From NCBI GenBank assembly GCA_947629365.1, contig CANRDM010000004.1:1-35395 (forward strand): 35,395 nucleotides of DNA, given 5' to 3'. Each line of letters begins with the position of its first letter. The stretch's first letter is position 1. The notes beneath the pieces were generated by a model that saw nothing but the letters and a program-made list of their open reading frames with translations, was not told where the DNA came from and searched no databases. The position numbers and the translations under genes are program-made. Of the stretch, positions 27,017 through 35,356 are shown in pieces. Source of the DNA: an uncultured Bacilli bacterium (lineage in GTDB: Bacteria > Bacillota_I > Bacilli_A > RF39 > UBA660).

Positions 27017-27844
27017 ATGAAAATTTACCGAGTTGTTCCAAATGGTTTTGCTACTAGAGGAAGACTTAACAATGAAAGAGCTTGTGCGGAAGAAATATAT
27101 TATCAAATGGGTTATGCCAGTACCCCAAGAAAAAATTTTCACAAATTCAATAATTTAGACTGTGAAGGCAAAATAGGAAAATATTTTTTCTTATTTGTTG
27201 AAGATGCTGTAGCTATTGGTAATAGTTTTCTAGGTAACTTTCACCATTTAAGTAATAGTACTTGTACAATTCTTGAATATGATGTGCCAGAAGATTTAAT
27301 TTTCAAACATATTGGTTGTGGGGATTATAAAAATGATATATTTCCTTTGGATTTAGCTGAAACTTTTATTGAAAAAGAAGATTTAGGAGATAATCCTATA
27401 AACTCTTATGATATTGCGGATATCGAAAAAGAAAAACATTTTTTACAAGCCTTTGAAAGATTTTTAAAATTAATGATTAACTATGATAGATATTTAGATG
27501 ATGATATATATTTTTATCTTAATCATTTTTGGATAGGTGATTTATCCGATGTATTAAATAATATGGATGAATATAAAAGCTCATTACTTAAAACTCCTTT
27601 ATTTAATGCGTTTTTAAATGATTTTCGAAAATTAATTCCTTGCCATTTTATTACTGGTAAAGTTTTATTAGCAAATAACTATTTATTAACGCATACCAAT
27701 GGTGAATATTTAGGCATCAATCTTGATTACTCAAAAGAACAACGTGAATTTAAAAAAGAAATTATTAATAATCTTTATAATAATCCCGAATCAAAAGATA
27801 TAGAAAATGTTAGAAGATTATTAAAAGAAAGAAAATACTTATAA
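27017..27844 (+). CDS. Hypothetical protein (possible ADP-ribosyltransferase-like fold, weak)
   Basis: Intact 275-aa ORF with promoter and RBS; MKIYRVV ... KYFFLFVEDAVAIG ... TILEYDVPEDLIFKHIG. Confidence 0.5.
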   Translation: MKIYRVVPNGFATRGRLNNERACAEEIYYQMGYASTPRKNFHKFNNLDCEGKIGKYFFLFVEDAVAIGNSFLGNFHHLSNSTCTILEYDVPEDLIFKHIGCGDYKNDIFPLDLAETFIEKEDLGDNPINSYDIADIEKEKHFLQAFERFLKLMINYDRYLDDDIYFYLNHFWIGDLSDVLNNMDEYKSSLLKTPLFNAFLNDFRKLIPCHFITGKVLLANNYLLTHTNGEYLGINLDYSKEQREFKKEIINNLYNNPESKDIENVRRLLKERKYL

Positions 27845-27863
27845 TAAATTTCTGATTATTGAT

Positions 27864-27921
27864 ATAATATTAAGTAAGCATTTAAAAATTATAATAATAT
27901 TAAGTAAGCATTTAAAAATTA
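27864..27921. repeat. Direct repeat, two 28-nt identical copies at 30-nt period
   Basis: ATAATATTAAGTAAGCATTTAAAAATTA at 27864-27891 and 27894-27921. Confidence 0.9.
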
Positions 27922-27922
27922 G

Positions 27923-27951
27923 TTGAAACCCACAGTAAGTTGTGCTATAAT
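27923..27951 (+). promoter_or_regulatory. rplS promoter
   Basis: TTGAAA-N17-TATAAT. Confidence 0.8.
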
Positions 27952-27956
27952 GTTTA

Positions 27957-28038
27957 GTGCCCAAAGGTATGTAATCCGCTTAAAGAATTTATTTTAATGA
28001 TTACAGGTAATTTTATTTATAAGAAAGGAGTGTATCTG
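27957..28038 (+). promoter_or_regulatory. rplS 5' leader with TGTAATC/GATTACA hairpin (possible L19 autoregulatory leader)
   Basis: About 80-nt leader; 7-bp perfect stem; AAGGAG RBS. Confidence 0.4.
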
Positions 28039-28380
28039 ATGGCTAATTTAGTTGATAAAATAAATGAACGTCAAATACGTAAAGACATTCCTGAATTTCG
28101 TGTTGGTGACACAGTTCGTGTCGATGTATGGGTAAAAGAAGGGAAAAAAGAAAGAATCCAAGCTTTTGAAGGATTAGTAATTGCTAAAAAAGGTGGCAGT
28201 GTATCTGAAACTTTTTCGGTTCGTAAAACTTCATCAGGTGTTGGTGTAACAAGAATTTTTCCAGTCAATGCTCCCACTATTGATAAAATAGTTGTTATCA
28301 AAAAAGGAATGGTTAGAAGAAGTAAACTTAACTTTATTAAGAAAATGCGTAAAGGCTATAAGGTTAAAGAAAGAAATTAA
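28039..28380 (+). CDS. rplS: 50S ribosomal protein L19
   Basis: PEFRVGDTVRVDVWVKEGKKERIQAFEGLVIAKKGG...SETFSVRKTSSGVGVTRIFP; start at ATG 28039. Confidence 0.97.
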   Translation: MANLVDKINERQIRKDIPEFRVGDTVRVDVWVKEGKKERIQAFEGLVIAKKGGSVSETFSVRKTSSGVGVTRIFPVNAPTIDKIVVIKKGMVRRSKLNFIKKMRKGYKVKERN

Positions 28381-28403
28381 GGTAATTAACCTTAATTTCT
28401 TTT
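28372..28403 (+). terminator. Hairpin between rplS and lepB (terminator/attenuator)
   Basis: AGAAATTAAGGT-aatta-ACCTTAATTTCT perfect 12-bp stem then TTT. Confidence 0.6.
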
Positions 28404-28422
28404 GTTTGAAAAGGAGACTAGG

Positions 28423-28908
28423 ATGAAAATAATTAAAAGTTTAATACCATATTTAGTGATAATAATTGTGGTAATGATTATTAGAACGTTTATTGTAACT
28501 CCGATAATTGTGCAAGGCGGAAGTATGCAACCAACTTTATCTGGTAATGAGTTAATGATTTTAAAAAAATATGATACTAATTATAAAAGATTTGATATTG
28601 TGGTTGTTAATAAAAGCGTTGAAGGTGATAATTTAATTAAAAGAGTTATTGGTCTACCGGGAGAAACAATTAGATATGATAACGAAAAATTATATATCAA
28701 TGATGAAGCTTTTGAAGATCCATATGCAAGTGGAGTCACTGGTACTTTTCAAAGTATAACTTTAGGTGAAGATGAATACTTTGTGATGGGTGATAACAGA
28801 ACTATATCTCTTGATAGTAGGGTACTTGGTCCAATTAAAAGGGCGGAAATTGAGGGAACAGTTAATTTTATTATCTATCCTTTTAAAGAATTCGGTAACG
28901 TAAACTAA
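28423..28908 (+). CDS. lepB: Signal peptidase I
   Basis: IVQGGSMQPTL (Ser), NLIKRVIGLPGE (Lys), FVMGDNRTISLDSRVLG; start at ATG 28423 after AAGGAG. Confidence 0.95.
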   Translation: MKIIKSLIPYLVIIIVVMIIRTFIVTPIIVQGGSMQPTLSGNELMILKKYDTNYKRFDIVVVNKSVEGDNLIKRVIGLPGETIRYDNEKLYINDEAFEDPYASGVTGTFQSITLGEDEYFVMGDNRTISLDSRVLGPIKRAEIEGTVNFIIYPFKEFGNVN

Positions 28909-28961
28909 GTATAAAAATGCTTAGTTTTTATATATGATAGCAAGTATGAGGTGTAGTATTA

Positions 28962-29630
28962 ATGGAAATAGCGGATTTAAAAAAAGAATATGATAAAATG
29001 CAAATTAAGTATGGTGCTAAAGAATTAGATTCAATCTATAATGGTGGCTGTGAAGAAAATCCCGATATATGTTTTGTCTTTATGAATCCAACCGGTAGAA
29101 ATATTGCCAGTGATAAATCGTGGAAAGGTAGAAAGTCTCCTTGGATAGGAACAAAAAATATTTGGAAACTATTTTATAAAGTTAATTTATTAAGTGAAGA
29201 TACATTTAAACAAATTCAAGAAAAGAAACCTAAAGATTGGGATTATGAATTTAGTGATAAAGTTTATGGAGAAATAGCTAGTAATAAAATATTTATTACA
29301 AATTTAGGTAAATGTACCCAAATAGATGCTAGACCTTTAACTAATGAAGTATTAAAAAAATATTTGACTTTGTTATTTAAAGAAATAGATATCATAAAAC
29401 CTAAAGTAATTATTACCTTTGGTAATCAAGTAAGCTCTATTATTTTAAATAGAAATATTTCTGTATCGGAAAATAGAAAAAATTATTATGAAATTAATGT
29501 TAATAATAATATCTATAAAGTATATCCGGTTTATTATCCTGTTGGTAATGGGATATTTAATATAGATAAAGCAATTGAAGATATCAATTGGATAATGGAT
29601 AACGAAATAAAAAATAAAGTAACAATGTAA
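28962..29630 (+). CDS. Uracil-DNA glycosylase superfamily protein
   Basis: DICFVFMNPTGRNIASDKSWKGRKSPWIG...KIFITNLGKC...PKVIITFGNQVSSIIL. Confidence 0.75.
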   Translation: MEIADLKKEYDKMQIKYGAKELDSIYNGGCEENPDICFVFMNPTGRNIASDKSWKGRKSPWIGTKNIWKLFYKVNLLSEDTFKQIQEKKPKDWDYEFSDKVYGEIASNKIFITNLGKCTQIDARPLTNEVLKKYLTLLFKEIDIIKPKVIITFGNQVSSIILNRNISVSENRKNYYEINVNNNIYKVYPVYYPVGNGIFNIDKAIEDINWIMDNEIKNKVTM

Positions 29631-29645
29631 AGGTATTTTTGAGTT

Positions 29646-30065
29646 ATGAAAAAAAATAGCAATGTTTTTATTTTAAATGATAATAATTTAGAAATAGGTA
29701 AAATTGTCTTAGATAACGCTGATTTAAAAATTTTTGATAAATCTTTTAAATATTGTTTTCGGGTTGTTTTATTTTATAATTGGCAAGATATTCTTAATGT
29801 TAAAATGGGAGAAAAGAAACAAATTGATTTTAATGAATATATTTTATCAGAAAATGATGAACCAGCCTTAATTATACCATCCGAAAGTTATGTAGAAAAA
29901 ATAAATGATAAAGAATTATGTTTTTATTTTAATTTTAAAAAGAAAGCCCAAAATATTTGTTATATGAATGAGAGAAATAGATTTGATATTATGCTAAATT
30001 CTCTTGAAGCTAGGGTATTTATAGATTTTAAAGACGCTAAAGATGGTTTTATTATATATGATTAG
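29646..30065 (+). CDS. Hypothetical protein
   Basis: Intact 139-aa ORF closely following the UDG-like gene. Confidence 0.5.
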   Translation: MKKNSNVFILNDNNLEIGKIVLDNADLKIFDKSFKYCFRVVLFYNWQDILNVKMGEKKQIDFNEYILSENDEPALIIPSESYVEKINDKELCFYFNFKKKAQNICYMNERNRFDIMLNSLEARVFIDFKDAKDGFIIYD

Positions 30066-30099
30066 ATTAGGGGCAGAATATAATCTAAAATGTTTTTAA

Positions 30100-30129
30100 A
30101 AATATGAGAATCATTTCTCGTATTTTTTT
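30100..30129 (+). terminator. Intrinsic terminator at the edge of the accessory region
   Basis: AAATATGAGAA-tcat-TTCTCGTATTT, T-run. Confidence 0.75.
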
Positions 30130-30392
30130 GTGTAAGATTTTTATCTTTTAACAGAAAAAAATATTTACAAACATACGTTTTGATAATAAAATATTATTGA
30201 ATTGCAAGAAATGGGGGTTAAATTAAAAAAAGAATTTATAAAAGTAAAAAAGAAACAAGTGAGATGCACTATAATATTAATTAAAAATTTAGTATAATAG
30301 TAGATAAGAACATCTATAAAGTTCTAAAATGAATATTTAAAGAAAGGCATTAATTAGCAAAAAATAAATAAAAAAATTAATGAAAAATAGAA

Positions 30393-30800
30393 ATGAATGT
30401 TAAAAAAATGAAAGTATTAACAATTAAACAACCGTGGGCAACGTTAATAGCTAAAGGTTATAAAGAATATGAATTTAGAACTTGGAAAACTAAATATCGG
30501 GGAGATATATTAATTCACGCTGGTAAAGGGATTGATAAAGAAGCTATGAAGCATTTTAAACACTTAAATTTAGAATATCCCGCTGGTAAAATAATTGCTC
30601 GGGCAACTATTACAGATTGTATATATGTTGATAAAAGTTTTGCCGAAAAATTGGTTAAAAAAGATCCACTTGTATATAAAAATTTAATAAATGAAAAAAA
30701 TTGGGAGGGATATGGTTTTAAATTAGAAAATGTTGTGGAAATAAAACCCATTCAAGTAAAGGGTAAATTAAGTCTATGGGACTATGAATATAAAAGTTAG
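30393..30800 (+). CDS. ASCH-domain protein
   Basis: MKVLTIKQPWATLIAKGYKEYEFRTWKTKYRGDILIHAGKG. Confidence 0.88.
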   Translation: MNVKKMKVLTIKQPWATLIAKGYKEYEFRTWKTKYRGDILIHAGKGIDKEAMKHFKHLNLEYPAGKIIARATITDCIYVDKSFAEKLVKKDPLVYKNLINEKNWEGYGFKLENVVEIKPIQVKGKLSLWDYEYKS

Positions 30801-30822
30801 GTTAAAATTTACGGAGGCAAAT

Positions 30823-31170
30823 ATGAAATATAATATGAATTTAAATAATGATGTTTTTAATTTAATAAAGGCTGGAACTAAGACAATAGAAATGAGATTA
30901 AATGATGAAAAAAGACAATTATTAAAAGAAAACGATTTGATTGAATTTACTAATAGAACTACTTTAGAGGTAATCTTGACAAAGGTAGTAAGATTGTATA
31001 AATTTCCAAGTTTTTCTGAATTATATAAACATTTTGATAAGGTATCACTAGGTTATGATAAAAATGATGTTGCAAACCCTGAAGATATGGGAAAATACTA
31101 TTCAAAAGAAGAGCAAGATAAATATGGGGTTATAGGAATAGAAGTAAGAGTAATTGATTCACAAAAATAA
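30823..31170 (+). CDS. Second ASCH-domain protein
   Basis: MNLNNDVFNLIKAGTKTIEMRLNDEKRQLLKENDLIEFTNR; ATG 30823 preceded by GGAGG. Confidence 0.85.
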   Translation: MKYNMNLNNDVFNLIKAGTKTIEMRLNDEKRQLLKENDLIEFTNRTTLEVILTKVVRLYKFPSFSELYKHFDKVSLGYDKNDVANPEDMGKYYSKEEQDKYGVIGIEVRVIDSQK

Positions 31171-31209
31171 ACGTTATAATTGATAAAAATTTAGATTAGA
31201 GATGATAAA

Positions 31210-31551
31210 ATGAATAAAATAGAAGAACAAAATAATTTGTTAATATATAAAAATAAAGATGGTAATGTAGTTGTTGATGCCATTTATAAAGATAAAACTT
31301 TATGGCTTACACAAAAGGGAATGGCTAAAGTTTTTGATTGTTCTACCGATAATATTTCGTTACATTTAAAAAATATTTTTAAAGATAATGAACTTGATGA
31401 AAAATCAGTTGTTGAGTATTCCTCGGTAACTACTTCTGATGGAAAAAACTATAAAACTAAAATTTATAATTTAGATGCTATAATTGCCGTTGGTTATTGA
31501 GTCAATTCTAAAAAAGCAACTGAATTTAGAATATGGGCCTTACTAATTTGA
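31210..31551 (+). pseudogene. Truncated RhuM-family N-terminus
   Basis: GNVVVDAIYKDKTLWLTQKGMAKVFDCSTDNISLHLKNIFKDNELDEKSVVEYSSVTTSDGKNYKTKIYNLDAIIAVGY*VNSKKATEFRIWA: in-frame TGA at the expected Arg, homology resumes, then ends. Confidence 0.85.
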
Positions 31552-31661
31552 AAAATAGCCCTGATGGGTTAATTTATAAGTATATATTTCAATAGCCAAA
31601 AACTATTGGACACAAAATAATGACTATGAAAGATTTAATATAAAAATAAGGGAGCAAAATT

Positions 31662-32252
31662 ATGGAAAAAATATTTTTAGAAATTCCTACAATAAATAGA
31701 AAACAGGAAGCACTAGACTATTTAAAAGAAAATATTGAATATAATTCAGATTTAAATGGTATAGGTAATATGGATATGTGCCTTTATGGAGTAACTTATG
31801 AAGAATGGTTGTTAGAACTTAAAAAAAGAGAAGATATAGAATATTTAAAGCAAATAAATCGCTGCCAATCAAAAACGTTTTTTGTAGTAAGAGACAGTGA
31901 TGATAAAATAGTTGGTATGATAAATGTAAGATATAATATTTCAGAAGATAAATTAAAAACTTGGGCATCACATATTGGCTATGGCATAAGACCTACTGAA
32001 AGACGAAAAGGATACGCTAAAATAGCTCTATATTTGGGATTGTTAGAAGAAAGAAAGTTAGGAGAAGAAAAAGTATTATTAAATTGCGCTGTTGATAATG
32101 TTGGCTCAAATAAAACAATCTTGTCTTTAGGGGGAGAATTAGAAAAAACAAAATTTGATGAATATGATAAAACAATGACAAATTATTATTGGATAAATGT
32201 TAATGATTCGATTGAAAAAAATTATGACAATTATAAAAATTATATAAAGTAG
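31662..32252 (+). CDS. GNAT family N-acetyltransferase
   Basis: FFVVRDSDDKIVGMINVRYNI...HIGYGIRPTERRKGYAKIALYLGL...VLLNCAVDNVGSNKTILSLGG. Confidence 0.92.
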   Translation: MEKIFLEIPTINRKQEALDYLKENIEYNSDLNGIGNMDMCLYGVTYEEWLLELKKREDIEYLKQINRCQSKTFFVVRDSDDKIVGMINVRYNISEDKLKTWASHIGYGIRPTERRKGYAKIALYLGLLEERKLGEEKVLLNCAVDNVGSNKTILSLGGELEKTKFDEYDKTMTNYYWINVNDSIEKNYDNYKNYIK

Positions 32253-32285
32253 CCTCTAAAATAAAAAGGTATATGTGTTAAGTAA

Positions 32286-32820
32286 ATGAGCTTTAGGGCA
32301 AACTTACTTTGCTATTCAAACGAGAAAACAGAAAATTACAGAACAGTATATGATTCACTATCAGATGATGAGAAAAGATTTTATCAAAGAAAGTTAACTA
32401 GGCAAGGTAATTATACACTTCAAAAAGTTGCTTCATCTGCTGGTGTTAAAAATATGGCAGAATTTCATAATGCAGGTTATAGAGGGTTGTATAATGGCGA
32501 AACAGCTGATGATATTTTTAAAAGAAAGAAATTACGCTATAGAGAAGATATATTAGACAATATGAGCGAAGATGAATTAGTGGCTAATCTGTTTAGAATA
32601 AATCAAAAAAACAAAAATTAATACGTGATAATGTAAAAGGTGAGAATAATGCCAGGAATGTTCATTATAAAGTTGGTAAAAAGGTACGAAAAGCTATTCA
32701 AGATATTGGTGGAATGATGGCGGATATATGCCAACACCTAAGAAAAGTTTAAAAGAACTTGAAAGAGAAAAGAAACAACTCGAAAATGGAAAACCAGAAA
32801 AATTTATGGAAACACTTTAA
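32286..32820 (+). pseudogene. DinD (DNA-damage-inducible protein D)-like remnant, N-terminally truncated and frameshifted
   Basis: YDSLSDDEKRFYQRKLTR...FHNAGYRGLYNGETADDIFKRKK...NLFRINQK then frameshift to LIRDNVKGENNARNVHYKVGKKVRKAIQDIGG then frameshift to MPTPKKSLKELEREKKQLENGKPEKFMETL*. Confidence 0.8.
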
Positions 32821-32840
32821 CAAGACCTTATAAATAAAGG
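32801..32840 (+). repeat. Repeat core copy A (overlaps end of dinD remnant)
   Basis: ATTTATGGAAACAC...CAAGACCTTATAAATAAAGG; about 32 of 39 positions match copy B. Confidence 0.65.
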
Positions 32841-32921
32841 AAATTGTCAAAAAAGTTTTTACATTTTTGAGAAAAAAAGTTTTATTTGAAATATGTTTGA
32901 TTAAAATTAGGAGGTGAATAT

Positions 32922-33779
32922 ATGTCTAATAAAATATTAGAAGTTCAAAACATAAAAGTTAATGTTACAAAGCTAAACGATAATGATTATATTTGTATTT
33001 CTGATTTTGGTAAATATAAAGAAGGGAATTCAAAATCTGATGATATAATACGCAATTGGTTAAGAAATCGGATAACTTTAGAGTTTTTAGGCACTTGGGA
33101 ATCAATTTATAATCCAGATTTTAATTCCGTCGAATTCGACGGATTTAGAAAAAATGCTGGTCTTCATACCTTTACACTTAGTGTAACTGAATGGTGTGAA
33201 AAAACTAATGCTATTGGTATTTATTCTAAACGAGGAAAATATGGTGGAACTTATGCCCATAAAGATATTGCCTTTGAATTTGCATCTGCTATAAGTCCAG
33301 TATTTAAATTATATTTAATAAAAGAATTTGAAAGGTTAAAAGAAATAGAAAATCAAAATAGAGAATGGGATGTAAAAAGAATACTTACAAAGAATAATTA
33401 TTTAATTCATACGGATGCTATAAAAAGATATATATTACCAGATAATGATTATTTTAAAAATAGAGAATGGCTAAAATATGCTGAAGAAGCTGATATTTTA
33501 AATGTTGTATTATTTCATACGACAGCAAAAACATGGAGAGAACTTAATCCTAATTTAGCAAAAAACTCTAATATTAGAGACTATGCTTCCATTAATGAAT
33601 TAACAGTATTATCAAATCTTGAGTCACATAATGCAGAATTAATTAAAGAAGGGAAAAGCAAAGAAGAGAGATTTGATATATTAAGTGTCATTGCGAAATA
33701 TCAATTAGGTATACTTAATAATGCTGAAGAAATTAAATTATTAAAAGAAACTAAAGAGAGTAGTGATAAAAATGAATGA
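32922..33779 (+). CDS. KilA-N domain protein
   Basis: YICISDFGKYK...IIRNWLRNRITLEFLGTWE...EWCEKTNAIGIYSKRGKYGGTYAHKDIAFEFASAISPVFKLYLIKEFERLK. Confidence 0.93.
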   Translation: MSNKILEVQNIKVNVTKLNDNDYICISDFGKYKEGNSKSDDIIRNWLRNRITLEFLGTWESIYNPDFNSVEFDGFRKNAGLHTFTLSVTEWCEKTNAIGIYSKRGKYGGTYAHKDIAFEFASAISPVFKLYLIKEFERLKEIENQNREWDVKRILTKNNYLIHTDAIKRYILPDNDYFKNREWLKYAEEADILNVVLFHTTAKTWRELNPNLAKNSNIRDYASINELTVLSNLESHNAELIKEGKSKEERFDILSVIAKYQLGILNNAEEIKLLKETKESSDKNE

Positions 33780-33990
33780 AAATAAAACAAACATCAATTG
33801 TGAGGTACGGATTTATGGAAACACCATCCCAAGCCATTATAAATAAAGACTTTTCGTTAAATTTAATCTTACACATTTTCATTAAAATTTGGTGAAAATC
33901 ATTAAAAATTGATAAAAATATAATAAATTTAGTATAAATTATGTTAGGAATTAGAGAGGTGATTACGGAATTGTAACCCTTAATAAAAAA
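33762..33990 (+). repeat. Intergenic repeat module copy B
   Basis: Gapless alignment to copy D at constant offset 1340 nt; 33762-33800 matches 35102-35140 at 37 of 39 positions. Confidence 0.85.
33772..33846 (+). CDS. Putative 24-aa micro-ORF in repeat B overlapping the KilA-N stop codon
   Basis: MNENKTNINCEVRIYGNTIPSHYK*; resembles copy C peptide. Confidence 0.25.
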   Translation: MNENKTNINCEVRIYGNTIPSHYK

Positions 33991-34006
33991 GAAAGTAGGT
34001 GGAATT

Positions 34007-34768
34007 TTGAATAATAAATTAGAAACAATTTCAAATCTTTTTGATGGTAAAGAAATAAGAAGTATTTGGGATAGTGAAAAAGAAGAATATTACTTTAGTG
34101 TTGTTGATGTTATAGGTGCATTAACTGATAGTAAAATACCAAAAAGATATTGGACTGATTTAAAAAGAAAATTAGAAAGTGAAGGAAGTCAGTTGTACGA
34201 AAATATCGTACAACTAAAAATGAAATCTTTAAAAGACGGAAAATTTTATAGTACAGATATGTTAGAAACAAAAAATGTATTCAGGTTAATTGAGTCAATT
34301 CCTAGTCCCAAAGCGGAGCCTTTTAAAATGTGGTTGGCAAATTTAGGAAGTGAAAGAATTGATGAGGTCTTTGATCCTGAAATTGCAGTTAATAGAGCAG
34401 TAGAATATTATCGAAAAAAAGGATATAATGATGAATGGATAAAGGCAAGGTTAAATGGAATTGTAGATCGATTTAAACTTACCGATGTATGGAAAGAAGG
34501 GGGAATTACTAAACCATTAGAATATGCTCTTTTAACTAATGAAATATATAAAGGTTGGTCAAATATGACTGCTTCTGAATATAAAAAATTAAAAGGTCTT
34601 CGAAAAGAATCGTTGAGAGATAATATGACTGACATTGAAGTGGCTCTAACAAATATTGGTGAAATAGCAGCAAGGGATATTGCAAGAGAAGAATATCCAA
34701 AAGGATTAAAAGAAAATCTAAATGTAGCAAATGAAACAAAGAAAATAGAAGAAAAAGTGAGTGATTAA
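34007..34768 (+). CDS. BRO/Ant-like phage antirepressor family protein (TTG start)
   Basis: IRSIWDSEKEEYYFSVVDVIGALTDSKIPKRYWTDLKRKL...SIPSPKAEPFKMWLANLG...LRDNMTDIEVALTNIGEIAAR. Confidence 0.9.
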   Translation: MNNKLETISNLFDGKEIRSIWDSEKEEYYFSVVDVIGALTDSKIPKRYWTDLKRKLESEGSQLYENIVQLKMKSLKDGKFYSTDMLETKNVFRLIESIPSPKAEPFKMWLANLGSERIDEVFDPEIAVNRAVEYYRKKGYNDEWIKARLNGIVDRFKLTDVWKEGGITKPLEYALLTNEIYKGWSNMTASEYKKLKGLRKESLRDNMTDIEVALTNIGEIAARDIAREEYPKGLKENLNVANETKKIEEKVSD

Positions 34769-34769
34769 A

Positions 34770-34865
34770 ATGAGTAATAATAGTGGAGAACAGGGGTTGC
34801 ATAAAAGCGTAATCAACTGTGCGATACGGAGTTATGGAAACACCTTAACAACCCCCTATAAATAA
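34770..34865 (+). CDS. Putative 31-aa micro-ORF in repeat C starting 1 nt after the BRO-like stop
   Basis: MSNNSGEQGLHKSVINCAIRSYGNTLTTPYK*. Confidence 0.25.
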   Translation: MSNNSGEQGLHKSVINCAIRSYGNTLTTPYK

Positions 34866-34867
34866 AG
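34812..34867 (+). repeat. Intergenic repeat core copy C
   Basis: ATCAACTGTGCGATACGGAGTTATGGAAACACC...TATAAATAAAG; 46 of 56 positions match copy B gaplessly. Confidence 0.8.
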
Positions 34868-34891
34868 AAAGTCGGCAAAAAAAGTAATGCA

Positions 34892-35119
34892 ATGACAATG
34901 AATAATTGGATAGAAAAGCTTAATGCCTTCTTACAATTTAATGGAAGGGAAATATTACATAAATCTGGAAAAATTTCTCATAAGGTGGCGCAAGAACTTG
35001 CATATAAGGAATATGATAAATTTAGGAAAAAACAAGACGTATTATTAATTTCAGATTTTGATAAATTTCTTGAAAATGATAAAATATTAAAAGAAATTGG
35101 AAGTGATAAGAATGAATGA
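34892..35119 (+). pseudogene. RhuM-family C-terminal fragment
   Basis: WIEKLNAFLQFNGREILHKSGKISHKVAQELAYKEYDKFRKKQDVLLISDFDKFL matches the typical RhuM C-terminus without the N-terminal domain. Confidence 0.75.
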
Positions 35120-35330
35120 AAATAAAACAAACATCAACTGGTTGATTACGATTTATTTAACCCCCTAGTGAAGCCCTTATAAATAAAGGGTTTTCGTGAA
35201 AAACAATCTTACACATTTTTATTAAAAAAAGGCTAAAATTACTAAAAATTGATAAAAATACTTTAAAATTCGTTAAATTTATGTGAGGAATTGAAAAGGT
35301 GATTACGACCATTTAACACTGAATATATTA
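35102..35330 (+). repeat. Intergenic repeat module copy D
   Basis: Gapless alignment to copy B (offset 1340): shared TATAAATAAAG, AATCTTACACATTTT, TAAAAATTGATAAAAATA, GGTGATTACG. Confidence 0.85.
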
Positions 35331-35356
35331 TAAATTAAAAGGAAGGTGATTATTGA

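Noticed and set aside
31498-31500. TGA as Trp (genetic code 4) in the rhuM fragment
   Set aside because: The position is Arg in the family, other genes use TGG for Trp and end properly at TGA, and the fragment decays further downstream.
31560-31660. Possible short coding remnant (ISIAKNYWTQNNDYERFNIKI)
   Set aside because: Too short and no recognisable family.
34408-34802. Antisense ORFs over the BRO-like gene
   Set aside because: Shadow ORFs of a well-supported coding sequence.
32801-35330. CRISPR array
   Set aside because: Repeats are long, diverged, unevenly spaced (about 1009, 1019, 321 nt) and separated by genes; no cas genes seen.
32801-35330. Classical integron attC array
   Set aside because: No IntI and no clear RYYYAAC/GTTRRRY pairs; only the modular layout is similar.
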